Both the position numbers and the translations under genes were made by a program. Shown here piece after piece: positions 52,908 through 61,812 of a stretch of 64,000 bases of DNA. How positions within the stretch are numbered: the first letter of the stretch is position 1; every line of letters starts with the position of its first letter. The notes beneath the pieces are model-generated. The model saw only the letters and a program-made list of their open reading frames with translations, had not been told where the DNA came from and ran no database searches. Source of the DNA: Labrys wisconsinensis (GTDB lineage Bacteria; Pseudomonadota; Alphaproteobacteria; Rhizobiales; Labraceae); NCBI RefSeq assembly GCF_030814995.1, contig NZ_JAUSVX010000008.1, positions 62,001-126,000 on the forward strand, written 5' to 3'.

Positions 52908-54206
52908 TCAGCGCACGATCGGTCCGCCGCCTTCCATCGGCAGGCGCCGGCGCGGGAAGGGCATGTTGCGGTTGCCCGGCCCGGGATGGAAGATCGGGGG
53001 CCGCCCGCCGGGGAAGCGGATGTCGCCGGGATAGCGTCCGCCGCCCGGGCCGCGGGGCGGATGGCCGCCGCCTTCGACGATGGGGCCGTGGTCCGGCGGC
53101 GGCCAGCGGCCGGGTGGCCGCGGGCGCCCGGGCCGGTAGATCGGCGGCTGCTCGACGATGACGGGTGGGCGTTCCACCACCACCGGAGGACGCTCCACGA
53201 CGATGGGCGGGCGCTCGACCACCACGGGCGGATCCTGGACGACGGGGCCGCGGCGGATGATGCGCGCCGGCGGCGGCGCATCGGGCACGAGCCGGCCCTG
53301 CCGCAGCTTCGGCTGGCCCTGCGGGATGAGGCCGGGCGGCGGGGGCGGCAGGGACTTGAACGGCTGCGGCGCGGCGGCCGGGGCCGCGCAGAGCGCCGCG
53401 GCCTGGAAGGCGATCGGCGCGCCGGCCGACACCGCGCTGAGCAGGGAGATCCAGTCGCCGAGGAAGGCCGACGGCCAGGGCGCGATCGGGCCGGTGTCGT
53501 AGTCGACGACCACGACCCCGGGCGGCGGCGCGATGACGTAGACCGCGACGTTCCTGATGATCTTCACCGTGGTCACGATCGTGGTCGACTTGAACACGTC
53601 GGCGGGCGCGGCGGCCGGCTCGGCGTCGCAGCGGTTGGCGAGCTTCGCCGTCTCGATGAACGTCCACTGCTTGTCCGATTCGAAGGCGGCGACGGTGGTC
53701 TCCTGCTGGTCGGCGGCCGGCGGGGTGGGGGCCCAGCCGGACCAGTCCGGGCTGGTGCGCCAGATCACCCAGGCGGGGCTCCATTCGGCGCCGGGCACCC
53801 AGACCCAGCCGGCATCGTCGTCATGGGCCCAGCGCCCATAGTGATGCACGATCTTGCCCCAGGGCGTCTGGTCGTCATACATCCAGCCATAGGTCCGGTC
53901 ATAGGCCCAGTGGCAGGCGGGGTAGGGATGCCAGCCGGGCGGCAGCGTGCTCGGCCGCCAGACATTGCCGTAGCGTTCCGAATAGACATAGCGGCCATAC
54001 TGGCTCAGCGTCTGCTTGAAGTCGTCCAAGGTCGGCGGGATGCCCTGGGCAATGGCCTGTCCGGCCGCGGCGAAGGCGGGAGTCTGCCCCCCGGCGGCGA
54101 GCAGCGCGCCGGCGAGGACGAGGACCGTGAGCAGGATGCCCAAGCGCAGGCCGCGGGCGACGCCCGGCACGAGCCGGCGCGACGAAGGCATGGAATCCGG
54201 ACGCAT
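52908..54206 (-). CDS. Secreted Pro/Val-rich protein, DUF6600-like
   Basis: A 432-residue exported protein. A long signal region (LRLGILLTVLVLAGALLAAGG...) ends before AFAAAGQA. The N-terminal half has Trp/Tyr-rich repeats (YGRYVYSERYGNVWRPS, PACHWAYDRTYGWMYDDQ, GRWAHDDDAGWVWVPGAEWSPAWVIWR) typical of DUF6600-type surface proteins. The C-terminal third is Pro/Arg/Gly-rich with VVVERPPI repeated four times. The ATG at 54206 is fixed by a GGAGGT ribosome site; an ATG at 54269 is less likely. The family is uncharacterised; the composition suggests a cell-wall or surface role. Confidence 0.82.
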   Translation of the reverse strand: MRPDSMPSSRRLVPGVARGLRLGILLTVLVLAGALLAAGGQTPAFAAAGQAIAQGIPPTLDDFKQTLSQYGRYVYSERYGNVWRPSTLPPGWHPYPACHWAYDRTYGWMYDDQTPWGKIVHHYGRWAHDDDAGWVWVPGAEWSPAWVIWRTSPDWSGWAPTPPAADQQETTVAAFESDKQWTFIETAKLANRCDAEPAAAPADVFKSTTIVTTVKIIRNVAVYVIAPPPGVVVVDYDTGPIAPWPSAFLGDWISLLSAVSAGAPIAFQAAALCAAPAAAPQPFKSLPPPPPGLIPQGQPKLRQGRLVPDAPPPARIIRRGPVVQDPPVVVERPPIVVERPPVVVERPPVIVEQPPIYRPGRPRPPGRWPPPDHGPIVEGGGHPPRGPGGGRYPGDIRFPGGRPPIFHPGPGNRNMPFPRRRLPMEGGGPIVR

Positions 54207-54390
54207 GGCGACCTCCGCTTCAGCGGCACCATGACAGCCGGATGCTGCGGTGTCTGTGCTTTCCGGCACGTCGGACGCCGGAGGCCCCGCGGCGAGGCGG
54301 CAGGCCGGGGGGCGAGGTCGTTCAATGAAAACCGCCGGCCGGGATGTTCCGGACCGGCGGCGCGGGATTCGAAGGTTGTTACGCCTGTTC

Positions 54391-54570
54391 TTAGTGCACC
54401 GTCGCTGATTTTTTCAAGCGAGCAATCTCGTCCTTGAGCGCCAATTTCTTGCGCTTGAGCTCGGCAATCTTGAGATCGTCATACGAGGGATGTGCCAGAG
54501 CCTCTACCAATTCCGCCTCGAGTGAATTGTGTTTGCGTTCCAATTCCACCAGATGCGACTGCACGGGCAT
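54391..54570 (-). CDS. YdcH/DUF465 family protein, 59 aa
   Basis: A short helical protein: MPVQSHLVELERKHNSLEAE, then ALAHPSYDDLKIAELKRKKL and ALKDEIARLKKSATVH. LKRKKLALKDEI is the DUF465 signature. A strong AAGGAGGA ribosome site precedes the ATG. It is divergent from the second DUF465 gene at 54857. Function unknown; a small coiled-coil protein. Confidence 0.88.
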   Translation of the reverse strand: MPVQSHLVELERKHNSLEAELVEALAHPSYDDLKIAELKRKKLALKDEIARLKKSATVH

Positions 54571-54856
54571 AGATGGTCCTCCTTGTGCACCTTCGGACCC
54601 CGTGAGATTGTCATGAATTGGTCATGCTGTCGAGACGATCGAATCGTAACGTCGCCGGATTTATTGTGCAAAGCGAAAATCACCCACGCGAAAACGTTTC
54701 GCCGGACCGGCTAATCTTCAACCGCCTTCGGCCGCAGCGGCGCGGGATGCGCGGCGCGCCATCGTCCTGGGGAGAGCCGCTCGCGCCGCCCCAGCGTGCT
54801 TGCGGCGCGGGGGGGCGGAGGCCATAATCCGCCCTGCAATGCAGGGAGCCGAAGGC

Positions 54857-55075
54857 GTGGTAGAGCGTCTGACCGATGAGGAGGAGGCGGCCATGCAGAT
54901 CGAGCTCGGCCGGCTGCGCCAGGACCACCGCGACCTCGACGCCGCGATCATGGCGCTGGAGGAGGTCGGCTCGCCGGACCGCCTGCAATTGCAGCGCCTG
55001 AAGAAGCGCAAGCTGTCCCTCAAGGACCGCATCGCCTTCCTGGAGGACCAGCTCACCCCCGACATCATCGCCTGA
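54857..55075 (+). CDS. YdcH/DUF465 family protein (second), about 72 aa
   Basis: Helical protein with MQIELGRLRQDHRDLDAAIM, SPDRLQLQRLKKRKLSLKDR and the family-typical end EDQLTPDIIA. The start is uncertain. GTG at 54857 gives VVERLTDEEEAAMQ and the usual length for this branch; ATG at 54893 would remove the N-terminal 12 residues. It differs from the 54391 gene in sequence but belongs to the same family. A truncated hydrolase follows 9 bp later. Confidence 0.82.
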   Translation: MVERLTDEEEAAMQIELGRLRQDHRDLDAAIMALEEVGSPDRLQLQRLKKRKLSLKDRIAFLEDQLTPDIIA

Positions 55076-55083
55076 GCGACCGA

Positions 55084-55317
55084 CTGCAGCCGGCCCTTGC
55101 CTTGTGGGGCGTGGAGGATACGGTGGTCGACAAGGGCGCGCAGGTGACGCTCGCCCGCCATATCCGAGACCTCACCCCCATCCATGATCCCGGCGTCGGC
55201 CATGCGCCGCACCGGGAGATACCCGAGCGGGTCGCGCGCGATATCGAGACATTCCTCCTGTCGCCGGAGGAGCCACGCCTCTCGGCCAGGAAGGAGCTTC
55301 GCCATGTCGCGGGATAG
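55084..55317 (+). pseudogene. Remnant of an alpha/beta-hydrolase (C-terminal third only)
   Basis: The frame reads LQPALALWGVEDTVVDKGAQ, then LTPIHDPGVGHAPHREIPERVARDIETFL and a stop. This matches the last strand-turn-helix part of alpha/beta-hydrolases: the LWG.ED..V acid turn and the GH.PH.E.PE catalytic-histidine region. The nucleophile elbow and first two thirds are missing, and the DUF465 gene occupies the place where they would be. Its end overlaps the next gene's start by 14 bp. Confidence 0.6.
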
Positions 55318-56638
55318 CCAAGGCCTCGCGGTGACGGGCGGCGCGGCGTCGGCCGCGGCGCTCGACCGGGCCGTCGCGGACTATTATGCCTGGAAGGGCG
55401 ATCCTGTCGCCACGCTGCAGGAGGCCGTCGCCGCCGATCCGGCCTTCACGCTCGGCCATAGCGCCATCGCCTCGCTGCTGCTGCTCAACGGCCTGCGCGG
55501 CGACAATCCGGCCGTGACCGGCGCCCTCGGCGCGGCGCAGGCCTCCATCGGCGGCGCGAGCCCGCGCGAGCAGCGCCATCTCGCCGCCGCCAGGGCCTGG
55601 GCGGCCGGCGAGATCATCGGCGCGACGGACATCTGGGAGGACATCCTGGTCGACCATCCCACCGACGCCCTGGCGCTGCGCTTCGCCCATGACAGCTATT
55701 TCTACCTCGGCCATTCCCTGAGCATCCGCGACTCCGTCGCGCGCGTGTTGCCGGCCTGGGACCCTCAGGGCGAGACCTACGGCTATGTCCTCGGCCAATA
55801 CGCCTTCGGCCTGGAGGAGGCGGGCGAGCTGCGCCGCGCCGAGGAGGTCGGCCGGGCCGCGATCGCCCGCAACGGCGAGGACGGCTGGGCGGTGCACGCC
55901 GTCGCGCATGTGCTGGAGACCGAGAGCCGGCAGGCCGAGGGCATCGACTTCCTCAAGGCCTCACGCCCGGCCTGGAGCAAGGCGCATGCGCTCTCCGTCC
56001 ACAATGGCTGGCACCTCGCGCTCTACCTGATCGAGGAGGGCCGCTTCGAGGAGGTGCTGGCAGACTATGACCGCTTCGTCGCGCCCAAGCTCGCCGGCGA
56101 TTCGCTGCTCGATCTCGTCGACGCCGCAGCCCTGCTCTGGCGGCTGGAGCTCGCGGGCGGCGATGCCGGCGATCGCTGGCAGCCGGTGGCCGAGCAATGG
56201 CTCGCCCATGTCGACGACCACGTGCTGGCGTTCAACGACCTGCACATCGCCCTCGCCGTCTCGCGGGCAGGGGACCGGGACGGCGTCCTGCGCCTGCGCC
56301 GATCGATCGACGCCTATGTCCGGCACGGACGCGGCGACAATCGCGACATCACCGCCGACGTCGGCCTGCGCCTGATCGAGGGCGTGCTGGCCTTCGCCGA
56401 GGGCGACCATGTCCGCGCCATCGAGCGCATCCTGCCGATCCGCTACAAGGTGATCCGCATCGGCGGCAGCCACGCCCAGCGCGACCTCGTAACCCAGACG
56501 CTGATCGCGGCCGCGCAGCGCGCCGGCCGGACGGGCCTGGCGCGCGCCCTGCTGGCCGAGCGGCTGGCAGTGCGGCCGACCGAGCGCACGCGGCGCGCCT
56601 ACGAGGCCGCCGCAGGGGCGACCGTCGGGCACGGCTGA
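55304..56638 (+). CDS. Tetratricopeptide protein, TTC38-like
   Basis: A 444-residue soluble helical protein resembling the tetratricopeptide-38 family found in bacteria and animals. Segments with that character are ALDRAVADYYAWKGDPVATLQEAVAADPAFTLGH, SPREQRHLAAARAWAAGE, AVHAVAHVLETESRQAEGIDFL and HNGWHLALYLIEEGRFEEVLADYDRFV. The function of the family is unknown. The ATG at 55304 has an AAGGAG ribosome site and lies inside the tail of the hydrolase remnant. Confidence 0.88.
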   Translation: MSRDSQGLAVTGGAASAAALDRAVADYYAWKGDPVATLQEAVAADPAFTLGHSAIASLLLLNGLRGDNPAVTGALGAAQASIGGASPREQRHLAAARAWAAGEIIGATDIWEDILVDHPTDALALRFAHDSYFYLGHSLSIRDSVARVLPAWDPQGETYGYVLGQYAFGLEEAGELRRAEEVGRAAIARNGEDGWAVHAVAHVLETESRQAEGIDFLKASRPAWSKAHALSVHNGWHLALYLIEEGRFEEVLADYDRFVAPKLAGDSLLDLVDAAALLWRLELAGGDAGDRWQPVAEQWLAHVDDHVLAFNDLHIALAVSRAGDRDGVLRLRRSIDAYVRHGRGDNRDITADVGLRLIEGVLAFAEGDHVRAIERILPIRYKVIRIGGSHAQRDLVTQTLIAAAQRAGRTGLARALLAERLAVRPTERTRRAYEAAAGATVGHG

Positions 56639-56671
56639 GGAGACGGGCGGTGCCGCGGCCCGGCGCTCGCC

Positions 56672-57379
56672 TCAGTCCTTCTGCTTCAGCCCCTTGAGCT
56701 TGGCGAAGACGCTCTCGACGTCGATGTCCTCTTCCCGCTCGCTCGGCCGGCTCGGCATGGCGGCGAAGGGATCCTCGGCCCGCGGCGCACGGTCGGCCGG
56801 GCCGGTGGTGATCTCCGCCGGCAGCAGGGTGGCGCCGCTGTCGGCCTCGGTCGGCCGGTCCTTGGAGGCGCGGTTGACCTCGAAGTCGAGATCGATCTGC
56901 GAGCACAGGCCGAGCATCACCGGGTCCATCGGGGTGAGCTGCTGGGCGTTCCAGTGGGTGCGGTCGCGGATGGCGGCGATGGTGGTCTTGGTGGTGCCGA
57001 TGAGGCGCATGATCTGCGCATCCTTCAGCTCCGGATGGTTCTTGACCAGCCAGAGGATGGCGTTCGGCCGGTCCTGGCGGCGCGACACCGGCGTGTAGCG
57101 CGGCCCCTTCTTGACCTTGGACACCGCGATCTTGGTCTTGGGCTCGGCCAGCCTGAGGCGATAGCGCGGATCGCGCTCGCCGCGGGCGATCTCCTCGCGC
57201 GTCAGCTGGCTGGAGGTCACCGGGTCCTGCCCCTTGATGCCGGCCGCGACTTCCCCGTCGGCGATGCCCTTCACCTCGAGCGGGTGGAGTTTGCAGAAAT
57301 CGGCGATCTGGTCGAAGGTCAGCGCGGTGTTCTCCACCAGCCAGACGGCGGTCGCCTTTGGCATCAGCGGGGCGTTCAT
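56672..57379 (-). CDS. trcR: Cell-cycle transcriptional regulator TrcR (DUF1013)
   Basis: A 235-residue DUF1013 protein, highly conserved in alphaproteobacteria and reported as a cell-cycle transcriptional regulator. Two helix-turn-helix-like parts are visible: PKATAVWLVENTALTFDQIADFCKLHPLEVKGIADGE (about 7-43) and NAILWLVKNHPELKDAQIMRLIGTTKTTIAAIRDR (about 106-140). The conserved DPVTSSQLTREEI and PMDPVMLGLCSQIDLDFEV segments also match. The tail from 170 is acidic and variable. It is convergent with the TPR gene and appears monocistronic. Confidence 0.9.
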   Translation of the reverse strand: MNAPLMPKATAVWLVENTALTFDQIADFCKLHPLEVKGIADGEVAAGIKGQDPVTSSQLTREEIARGERDPRYRLRLAEPKTKIAVSKVKKGPRYTPVSRRQDRPNAILWLVKNHPELKDAQIMRLIGTTKTTIAAIRDRTHWNAQQLTPMDPVMLGLCSQIDLDFEVNRASKDRPTEADSGATLLPAEITTGPADRAPRAEDPFAAMPSRPSEREEDIDVESVFAKLKGLKQKD

Positions 57380-57583
57380 GGTGCCTCTCCTTGAAACGGC
57401 TTCCAGGCAAGCTGTCGCCGCCGCCCCGCCCCGGCCTCCCGGGACGAAGCCCGACGCAAGCCTGTTGTCGGGATAAGGCCCCTATATAGCGAGGCACCGG
57501 CGCGAAGGAAAGACGATTGCGACAGGCCTCGTCACAATCCGGCCGGCCATGCCGGACCGCTTTCCTTGTCCCCGGACGACGCC

Positions 57584-58690
57584 TTAGCCGAACGCCCGTT
57601 CCAGCCAGGCCCGCGGCAGCGCCGGGACGAAGTTGCCGTCGCGCCCGGTCATGTCGGCATTGGCGACGAGGGCGTTGAGGATCGCCTCCTCGACGCCTTC
57701 GACCACCGCGTCGAAGAAGGGGTCGAGGTCGGCGTCGGGGACCCAGCTCGCCTGCGCCAGGGTCCCGGAAGGCGCCGCCGCGGCGGCGCCATTGGCGGTG
57801 GAGAAGGCGAGGAAGATGTCGCCGGAGCTGTGATAGCCCAGCCCCCCGGTCCAGGCGACGCCGAGCGGCACGCGCCGGGCGAGGCGCGCGAGCTGGTGGG
57901 GCAGGAGCGGGGCGTCGGTGGCGACGACGGCGATGATCGAGCCCTTCTCCCGGCGCGGCGTGCGCTCGGCCATGCCCGGCTCGGCGAGCTCTGCGCCGGC
58001 GCGCCGGCCGCGGATGATCAGGTTGCGGCGCCTGCCGAAATTGGCCTGGACGAAGCAGCCGACCGTGAAGGTCCGCCCCTGCCAGGCGACGAGGCGCGAG
58101 GCGGTGCCCGAGCCGCCCTTGAAGTCGTAGCAGATCATGCCGGTGCCGCCGCCGACGCTGCCCTCCTCGATCGCGCCCGGCCCCGCCGCCTCGATGGCCT
58201 GGGCGACGTGCGCCATGGTGACGTGGTGGCCGTTGATGTCGTTGAGGAAGCCGTCATAGGTCTCGGCCGCCACCGGCAGGCCCCAGGCGTCCTCTTCGAG
58301 GACCTGTGGCAGGGCCTGCTGCAGCCAGCGCAGCGTGCCGTCGCGCGCCACGCCGCAGGAATGGGTGTTGGTGATGGTGACGGGAAAGGCGAAGGCGCCG
58401 ATCTCCGCGATGATATGGGCGCCGGTCATCTCGCCATTGCCGTTGGCGCTGTGGAGGCCGGCGAAGACCGGCGTCGCCAGCTCGGCCCGCGGCCGCGGCA
58501 GGATGGCGGTGACGCCGGTGCGCACCGGGCCCTGCCCGACGACCAGCGGACCTTCGCCCTGGATCAGGGTGACATAGCCGACCGAGACGCCGGGCACGTC
58601 GGTGATGGCATTGGCGGGACCGGGCCGGCCGTCGAAGGGAATTGCGTAGTGGCGGGCGCGGGGCCGGCCGGAGGGGGTATGGCTGCTCAT
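57584..58690 (-). CDS. P1 family (DmpA-type) aminopeptidase, Ntn-like self-processing hydrolase
   Basis: A 368-residue protein of the DmpA/L-aminopeptidase family, which cleaves itself before a catalytic serine and removes N-terminal residues from small peptides or amides. The N-terminal part has NAITDVPGVSVGYVTL and TGVTAILPRP. The processing site is intact as EEGSVGGGTGM (Gly177-Ser178). The C-terminal part has RREKGSIIAVVATDAPLLPHQLARLARR. The ATG at 58690 starts the normal family length. However, the frame is open upstream without a stop through a SEL1-repeat segment to about 59122, so this domain may be made as part of a longer protein. Confidence 0.9.
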   Translation of the reverse strand: MSSHTPSGRPRARHYAIPFDGRPGPANAITDVPGVSVGYVTLIQGEGPLVVGQGPVRTGVTAILPRPRAELATPVFAGLHSANGNGEMTGAHIIAEIGAFAFPVTITNTHSCGVARDGTLRWLQQALPQVLEEDAWGLPVAAETYDGFLNDINGHHVTMAHVAQAIEAAGPGAIEEGSVGGGTGMICYDFKGGSGTASRLVAWQGRTFTVGCFVQANFGRRRNLIIRGRRAGAELAEPGMAERTPRREKGSIIAVVATDAPLLPHQLARLARRVPLGVAWTGGLGYHSSGDIFLAFSTANGAAAAAPSGTLAQASWVPDADLDPFFDAVVEGVEEAILNALVANADMTGRDGNFVPALPRAWLERAFG

Positions 58691-59122
58691 GGTCGGATTT
58701 CCACAGGGCATGCTGTCCGAAGGCGTTGCGCGAGATCGGGCCTTCAGGGTTGCTTTCGACTCGAGCATGGCGCGGGCATCCTCATCGCCCAAGGCGGCGG
58801 CTCGCTCCATCCAGGACAAATATCGCTTCTGGTTTCCGGTATTCTTGTAGGATATCGCCATGCCGCAGGCGGCTTGCGGAAGCCCGTGCGCAGCCGCGCG
58901 CCTGTACCAGTATCTCGCCGTCTTCCGGTCGGTGAAGCCGAGCTTGCCATCGTCATAGATGTTCGCAAGATTGACCTGCGCCTGTGGAAGACCCAGCTTG
59001 GCCGCCGCCATGAACGCTTTTGAAGCCTCCGCGATGTCGCCGAGCTCATAGAGGTCGCAGCCTCTTTCGAGGGCGGCCCAGGCCCTTCTTTGTCTTTCGC
59101 CGCCAATTCCCTTGCTCACCAC
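58691..59122 (-). CDS. SEL1-repeat segment, in frame with the downstream DmpA-type peptidase
   Basis: About 144 codons beginning at GTG 59122 (or GTG 59119) behind a GGGAG ribosome site. It encodes three SEL1/TPR-like units: LYELGDIAEASKAFMAAAKLGLPQAQVNLANIYDDG, TARYWYRRAAAHGLPQAACGMAISYKN and RYLSWMERAAALGDEDARAMLE. There is no stop codon before the DmpA start at 58690; the linker reads SRATPSDSMPCGNPTMSSHT. Either this is one 512-residue fusion protein or the stop of a SEL1 gene was lost. SEL1 repeats bind proteins, so they could direct the peptidase. Confidence 0.6.
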
Positions 59123-59208
59123 GGTCTCCCGGTGGGACGTGCCGTCCTTGGGGCCCGGCAGAGGGTGTGTCTCGCCGGCCGTGATCGTTCCACGGCCTCG
59201 CCGTAGCG

Positions 59209-60678
59209 TCACGTCCCCCGCGCGAATTCCGGCTTCAGCGCCCGGTACAGCGACCGGAAGGCCTCGATGCGCGGCTTGTAGGCCTCGTGCAGGGTGGGGT
59301 CGGGCTCGATGACGCTCTGCACCGGCGGCGCCACGACCACGTCGGCCACCGGTTCGCCGGTCGCGGCGAGGCGCGCGAGCCGCGCGGCGCCAAAGGCCGG
59401 ACCGCGGTCGGAGGCGTCGTATTTCACCAGCGCCACGCCCATGGCCGAGGCGATGATCCGGGCCCAGAAGGGCGAGCGGGTGCCCCCGCCGATGAAGGCG
59501 AGGCGCTCGAAGCGGGTGCCGGAGGCGGCCAGGGTGTCGAGGCCGTCGACGAGGGAGAAGGCGACGCCCTCCAGCACGGCCTGGATCAGGTCGGCGCGAT
59601 GGGTCGAGGCGGTGAGGCCGACGATGGCGCCGAGGGCGTGCGGGTCGTTGTGCGGGGTGCGCTCGCCGAAGAGGTAGGGCAGGGCGAGCAGGCGCGAGGG
59701 GCCCTTGAAGCGGGCCTCGGCCTCGGCCAGCAGCACGCCGATCTCGGCATTGCCGGTCCAGCGCGCCGCGGCGGCGAGGGGGCTCGCGCCGTTGAGCAGA
59801 GCGGCGATGCGGCACCACATGCCCGGCACGGCGTGGCAGAAGGCGTGGACCATGCGGCCGGGATCGGGCCGATGCGCCGCGGCGGCGGCGAAGATCTGGG
59901 CCGAGGTGCCGAGCGACAGGAAGCCGTCGCCCTCGTGCACCGAGCCGATGCCGATGCCGCCGGCCGTGGCGTCGCCGGCGCCGCCGGCCACCACCACGCC
60001 CGTGCCCATGCCCCAGCGCGCAGCGATCTCGGGGCGCAGCGTGCCGGTCGGCTCGCGCGATTCGACGAGGCGCGGCAGCCAGGCCGGATCGACGCCGCAG
60101 GCTCCCAGCGCCGTCGGCGACCAGCGCCGGTTCGCCTCGTCGAGCAGCCAGGCGCCGCCGGCGTCGGTGACGTCGGTGGCCCGCTCGCCGCAGAGCTTGA
60201 GGCGGATGAAGTCCTTGGGCAGCAGGAGATGGCGGGCACGCCGGATCGTCTCCGGCTCGTGCTTGGCCAGCCACAGGATCTTCGGACCGGCGAAGCCCGG
60301 CATGGCCAGCACGCCCATCTCGGCCTGCACGGCCTCGCCGAGCCCGGCGAGCTCCGCAGCCTCGGCAGCGGCACGGCCGTCGTTCCACAGGATCGCCGGG
60401 CGCACCGGCCGGTCCTCGCCGTCGAGCAGCAGGGCCCCGTGCATCTGGCCGGAGAGGCCGATGCCGGCGACGGCGGCCATGGCGGCGGGATGCTCGGCTG
60501 CGAGCTGGTCGAGGCCGTCGGCGACGGCCGTCCACCAGCTCTCCGGATCGTCCTCCGACCACAGCGGCCGGGGCTGCACCGGGTGGAGCGCCCGGTCGGC
60601 CGAGGCGACCACCCTCTGGTGCTCGTCCACCAGGTTGATCTTCACCGCCGAGGTGCCGAGGTCGATGCCGAGGAACAT
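59209..60678 (-). CDS. xylB: FGGY-family carbohydrate kinase, xylulokinase-like
   Basis: A 489-residue cytoplasmic kinase phosphorylating a ketopentose or polyol. The N-terminal FGGY signature is MFLGIDLGTSAVKINLVDEH, with GIGLSGQMHGALLLDG and the D-box WNDGRAAAEA as in XylB. The C-terminal domain has FLSLGTSAQIF, YLFGERTPHNDP and LAFIGGGTRSPFWARI. These fit D-xylulose kinase, but related polyol kinases cannot be excluded. It lies downstream of the PfkB kinase gene in a sugar group; no xylose isomerase is in the window. Confidence 0.88.
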   Translation of the reverse strand: MFLGIDLGTSAVKINLVDEHQRVVASADRALHPVQPRPLWSEDDPESWWTAVADGLDQLAAEHPAAMAAVAGIGLSGQMHGALLLDGEDRPVRPAILWNDGRAAAEAAELAGLGEAVQAEMGVLAMPGFAGPKILWLAKHEPETIRRARHLLLPKDFIRLKLCGERATDVTDAGGAWLLDEANRRWSPTALGACGVDPAWLPRLVESREPTGTLRPEIAARWGMGTGVVVAGGAGDATAGGIGIGSVHEGDGFLSLGTSAQIFAAAAAHRPDPGRMVHAFCHAVPGMWCRIAALLNGASPLAAAARWTGNAEIGVLLAEAEARFKGPSRLLALPYLFGERTPHNDPHALGAIVGLTASTHRADLIQAVLEGVAFSLVDGLDTLAASGTRFERLAFIGGGTRSPFWARIIASAMGVALVKYDASDRGPAFGAARLARLAATGEPVADVVVAPPVQSVIEPDPTLHEAYKPRIEAFRSLYRALKPEFARGT

Positions 60679-60776
60679 GGGATGCTTCCGGATGCGAGGC
60701 TCGCGACAGGCCTATCGCAAGATCGGGCGCCGGCAAAGGGGCGGCGGCGTGATCCCGGCGCCGGCGGCGCCGCCGC

Positions 60777-61790
60777 TCAACGCCAGCCCCAGCGCTGCGC
60801 CAGGTCCAGGCACTCCTGCCAGGAGGCCATGCCGTCGACGGTCGACATCGCCCGCAGCGAAGCGGCGGCCGAGGCGTGGGCGAGCGACAGGCTGTCCTCC
60901 AGGCTCCAGCCCTGATGCTGGCCATAGACGACGCCGGCGGCGAAGGCGTCGCCCGCGCCGTTGGCGCTGACCACCGCCTCGGGCGGCACGCGCACCGAGG
61001 GCCGGTGCACCACGGCGCCCTCGCGCGTCACCGCCACGGCGCCGAGCGGGAAATGCGCCACGACCAGGCGCATCGGGCCCTGGTCGAGGGCGCTGCGGGC
61101 GGCCCGGATGCAGGCCTCGACATCGGTGACGCCGCCCTGCACCGTGTCCTCGCCGCCGATGGCGCCGATCTCGGTGTCGTTGACGATGAGCATGTCGAGA
61201 TGCGGCAGGCAGGCATGCGCCAGGGCGGAGAGACGCTCGCGCTCGACGCTGGCGAGCTCCAGGTTGGTCTCCAGCCCCGCGGCGCGGGCGCGCTTGAGCA
61301 CGGTGACCCAGCCGTTGGCATCGCCCTGCCAGGGCGCGTCCATCAGCTTGTGCACGCCCGGCAGGCCGAGATGGAAGAAGCGGCCGGTGAGGCCGTCGAG
61401 ATCGAAATGGTCGGGCGTCAGCAGCGTCGCCGTGCCGGCGAGATAGATGTGCGTGCGCCGGCCGGAGCGGCGCGAGATATAGGCGTCGGTGCACTGCGTC
61501 GTCGCGTCGGGGGCGACGATCATGCGGCTGCGGCCGATGCCGAACTCGTCGGCCTGGGCGAGCAGCAATCGGCCGTTGGCGTCGTCGCCGACCAGGGCGA
61601 TGGTCTCGACCGGGATGGACGGGTCGAGCCGGCGGATGTCGCAGGCGAGGTTGCAGCCCGAGCCGCCGCCGCGCGGCTGAATGTCGTCGATCTCGGCGAG
61701 GCCGTCCTCGCCCGGCCAGAACTCGATTCCGATGTTGCGGTCGACGCACCAGGTGCCGGCGGTGACGATGCCCTTGCGGCTTTCGGTCAT
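60777..61790 (-). CDS. PfkB/ribokinase family carbohydrate kinase
   Basis: A 337-residue sugar kinase. The N-terminal half includes the di-glycine segment PRGGGSGCNLACDIRRLDP and VGDDANGRLLL. The C-terminal catalytic motif is VVSANGAGDAFAAGVVYG near residues 273-290, with the catalytic Asp in GAGD. The substrate is not evident. It is preceded by the palindromic sites at 61813-61873 and by an aldolase-like gene on the same strand, suggesting kinase-then-aldolase cleavage of a sugar phosphate. Confidence 0.9.
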   Translation of the reverse strand: MTESRKGIVTAGTWCVDRNIGIEFWPGEDGLAEIDDIQPRGGGSGCNLACDIRRLDPSIPVETIALVGDDANGRLLLAQADEFGIGRSRMIVAPDATTQCTDAYISRRSGRRTHIYLAGTATLLTPDHFDLDGLTGRFFHLGLPGVHKLMDAPWQGDANGWVTVLKRARAAGLETNLELASVERERLSALAHACLPHLDMLIVNDTEIGAIGGEDTVQGGVTDVEACIRAARSALDQGPMRLVVAHFPLGAVAVTREGAVVHRPSVRVPPEAVVSANGAGDAFAAGVVYGQHQGWSLEDSLSLAHASAAASLRAMSTVDGMASWQECLDLAQRWGWR

Positions 61791-61812
61791 GTTGTTGCAA
61801 GCTCGTTGCGTC

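Noticed and set aside
59209-60925. Upstream extension of the SEL1/DmpA frame to 60925 as a giant fusion
   Set aside because: This part is out of frame with and fully inside xylB on the same strand, and its composition is Arg/Pro/Ala shadow sequence; the real unit starts near 59122.
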